This document shows, piece after piece, positions 63,587 through 64,000 of a DNA stretch of 64,000 nt. This DNA comes from Paracoccaceae bacterium. GTDB lineage: Bacteria > Pseudomonadota > Alphaproteobacteria > Rhodobacterales > Rhodobacteraceae. The notes under the pieces were generated by a model. That model was not told the origin of the DNA, made no database searches, and saw only the letters and a program-made list of their open reading frames with translations. The stretch spans positions 1 to 64,000 of the forward strand of contig JAUYQR010000024.1 of NCBI GenBank assembly GCA_030697175.1. The letters run 5' to 3'. The position numbers were made by a program, and so were the translations under genes. Within the stretch, counting starts at the first letter, position 1; every line of letters begins with the position of its first letter.

Positions 63587-64000
63587 ATGTCGATTGCGAC
63601 TTACCTGAAGAAGCACACCGAGGCGCTGGTCAAGGATGTGGGCGTCGAAGCGGCGTGCGAATTGACCGGCAAATCGAAGGCGACAATCGGTAGGTACTAT
63701 TCGGACAACGAAGAACACGGCGACCGTTTCATGCCGATCGACGTTGTCGCCTTACTGGAAGGGGCCGCGCGCCACCCGCATGTGACCTCGGCCTTGGCCG
63801 ATCTGCGCGGCATCACGCTGTCGTATGATGCCGAACGCAGGAATGCGGCCTCGAAGGGGGTCAATCAGGATGTCGTGGCACTTGCGCAGCGCTTTGCCAT
63901 TCTGATGTCCGAATACAACCAGGCCATCGGCGACGGCGTGATTTCCGTGAACGAAGCCAAGCGCCTGCTGCGCGAGACGCTGGCCATCCAGCAGGTGCTG
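63587..64000 (+). CDS. CII-like DNA-binding protein, 3' truncated by the window edge
   Basis: 138 codons are visible, starting MSIATYLKKHTEALVKDVGV with GGAG seven bases upstream. The segment ACELTGKSKATIGRYYSDN looks like a helix-turn-helix similar to phage CII-type regulators, followed by helical VVALLEGAARHPHVTSALAD and a likely coiled part. A chromosomal Rhodobacterales family of this type is what I think it belongs to, by pattern only. It is preceded by an imperfect hairpin (63533-63553). Confidence 0.65.
   Translation, partial: MSIATYLKKHTEALVKDVGVEAACELTGKSKATIGRYYSDNEEHGDRFMPIDVVALLEGAARHPHVTSALADLRGITLSYDAERRNAASKGVNQDVVALAQRFAILMSEYNQAIGDGVISVNEAKRLLRETLAIQQVL

Overview
The window reads as a chromosomal segment of a GC-rich alphaproteobacterium, most likely order Rhodobacterales (Rhodobacter/Paracoccaceae-like). 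Supporting signs are the gene content (an iron-sulfur cryptochrome/photolyase, a glpDSTPQUV-type glycerol ABC operon, a tandem glycine riboswitch before gcvT, DUF3775 and zincin-like small proteins), strong GC skew at third codon positions, tightly overlapping ATGA/TGATG gene junctions, and a dispersed terminator-like repeat. The taxonomic call is an inference from recognised protein families; no search was run.

Layout. 1-2.1 kb: leuA on the minus strand, preceded by a 28-codon leader ORF with a CTT/CTC run and an attenuator-type hairpin. 2.3-11.8 kb: metabolic and hypothetical genes (SDR, CryB-type photolyase, Tat-exported SGNH-like protein, 19-repeat MORN protein, nadE, ABM-like protein, PfkB sugar kinase, secreted metallo-beta-lactamase-fold protein, small metallopeptidase). 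11.9-21.7 kb: gltX, a MATE exporter, the riboswitch-controlled glycine cleavage operon gcvTHP, azlCD, DUF3775, trxC and tRNA-Ala(CGC).

21.8-31.7 kb is the accessory part. It starts directly 3' of the tRNA and holds a poorly coding stretch, a PLP-dependent decarboxylase with an in-frame stop, a CadC-like regulator, gene remnants, an NTF2-like protein, a nitronate monooxygenase, a sulfotransferase, and an 825-residue protein fusing an adenylation domain, a carrier domain and an integral-membrane domain. This last gene is the least familiar item in the window.

31.7-43.3 kb is a glycerol catabolism locus: divergent glpR, then glpD, two ATPases (glpS, glpT), two permeases (glpP, glpQ), the small membrane protein glpU and the binding protein glpV, followed by glpK and an iron-type alcohol dehydrogenase homologue. 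The two ATPases carry complementary degenerate motifs, predicting one working and one degenerate ATP site.

43.3-64 kb: small membrane protein, cytochrome b561, alpha/beta hydrolase, glyA, nadK, a LuxO/LuxU-like NtrC regulator with an HPt partner, prpE with GTTTGCAAAC palindromes upstream, maeB, and a nucleoside salvage operon (bicupin protein, cdd, deoA, deoB, add, upp). After these come a SPOR protein, a conserved hypothetical, an EamA transporter, tdk, a structured intergenic region that may encode a small RNA, and a truncated CII-like gene at the right edge.
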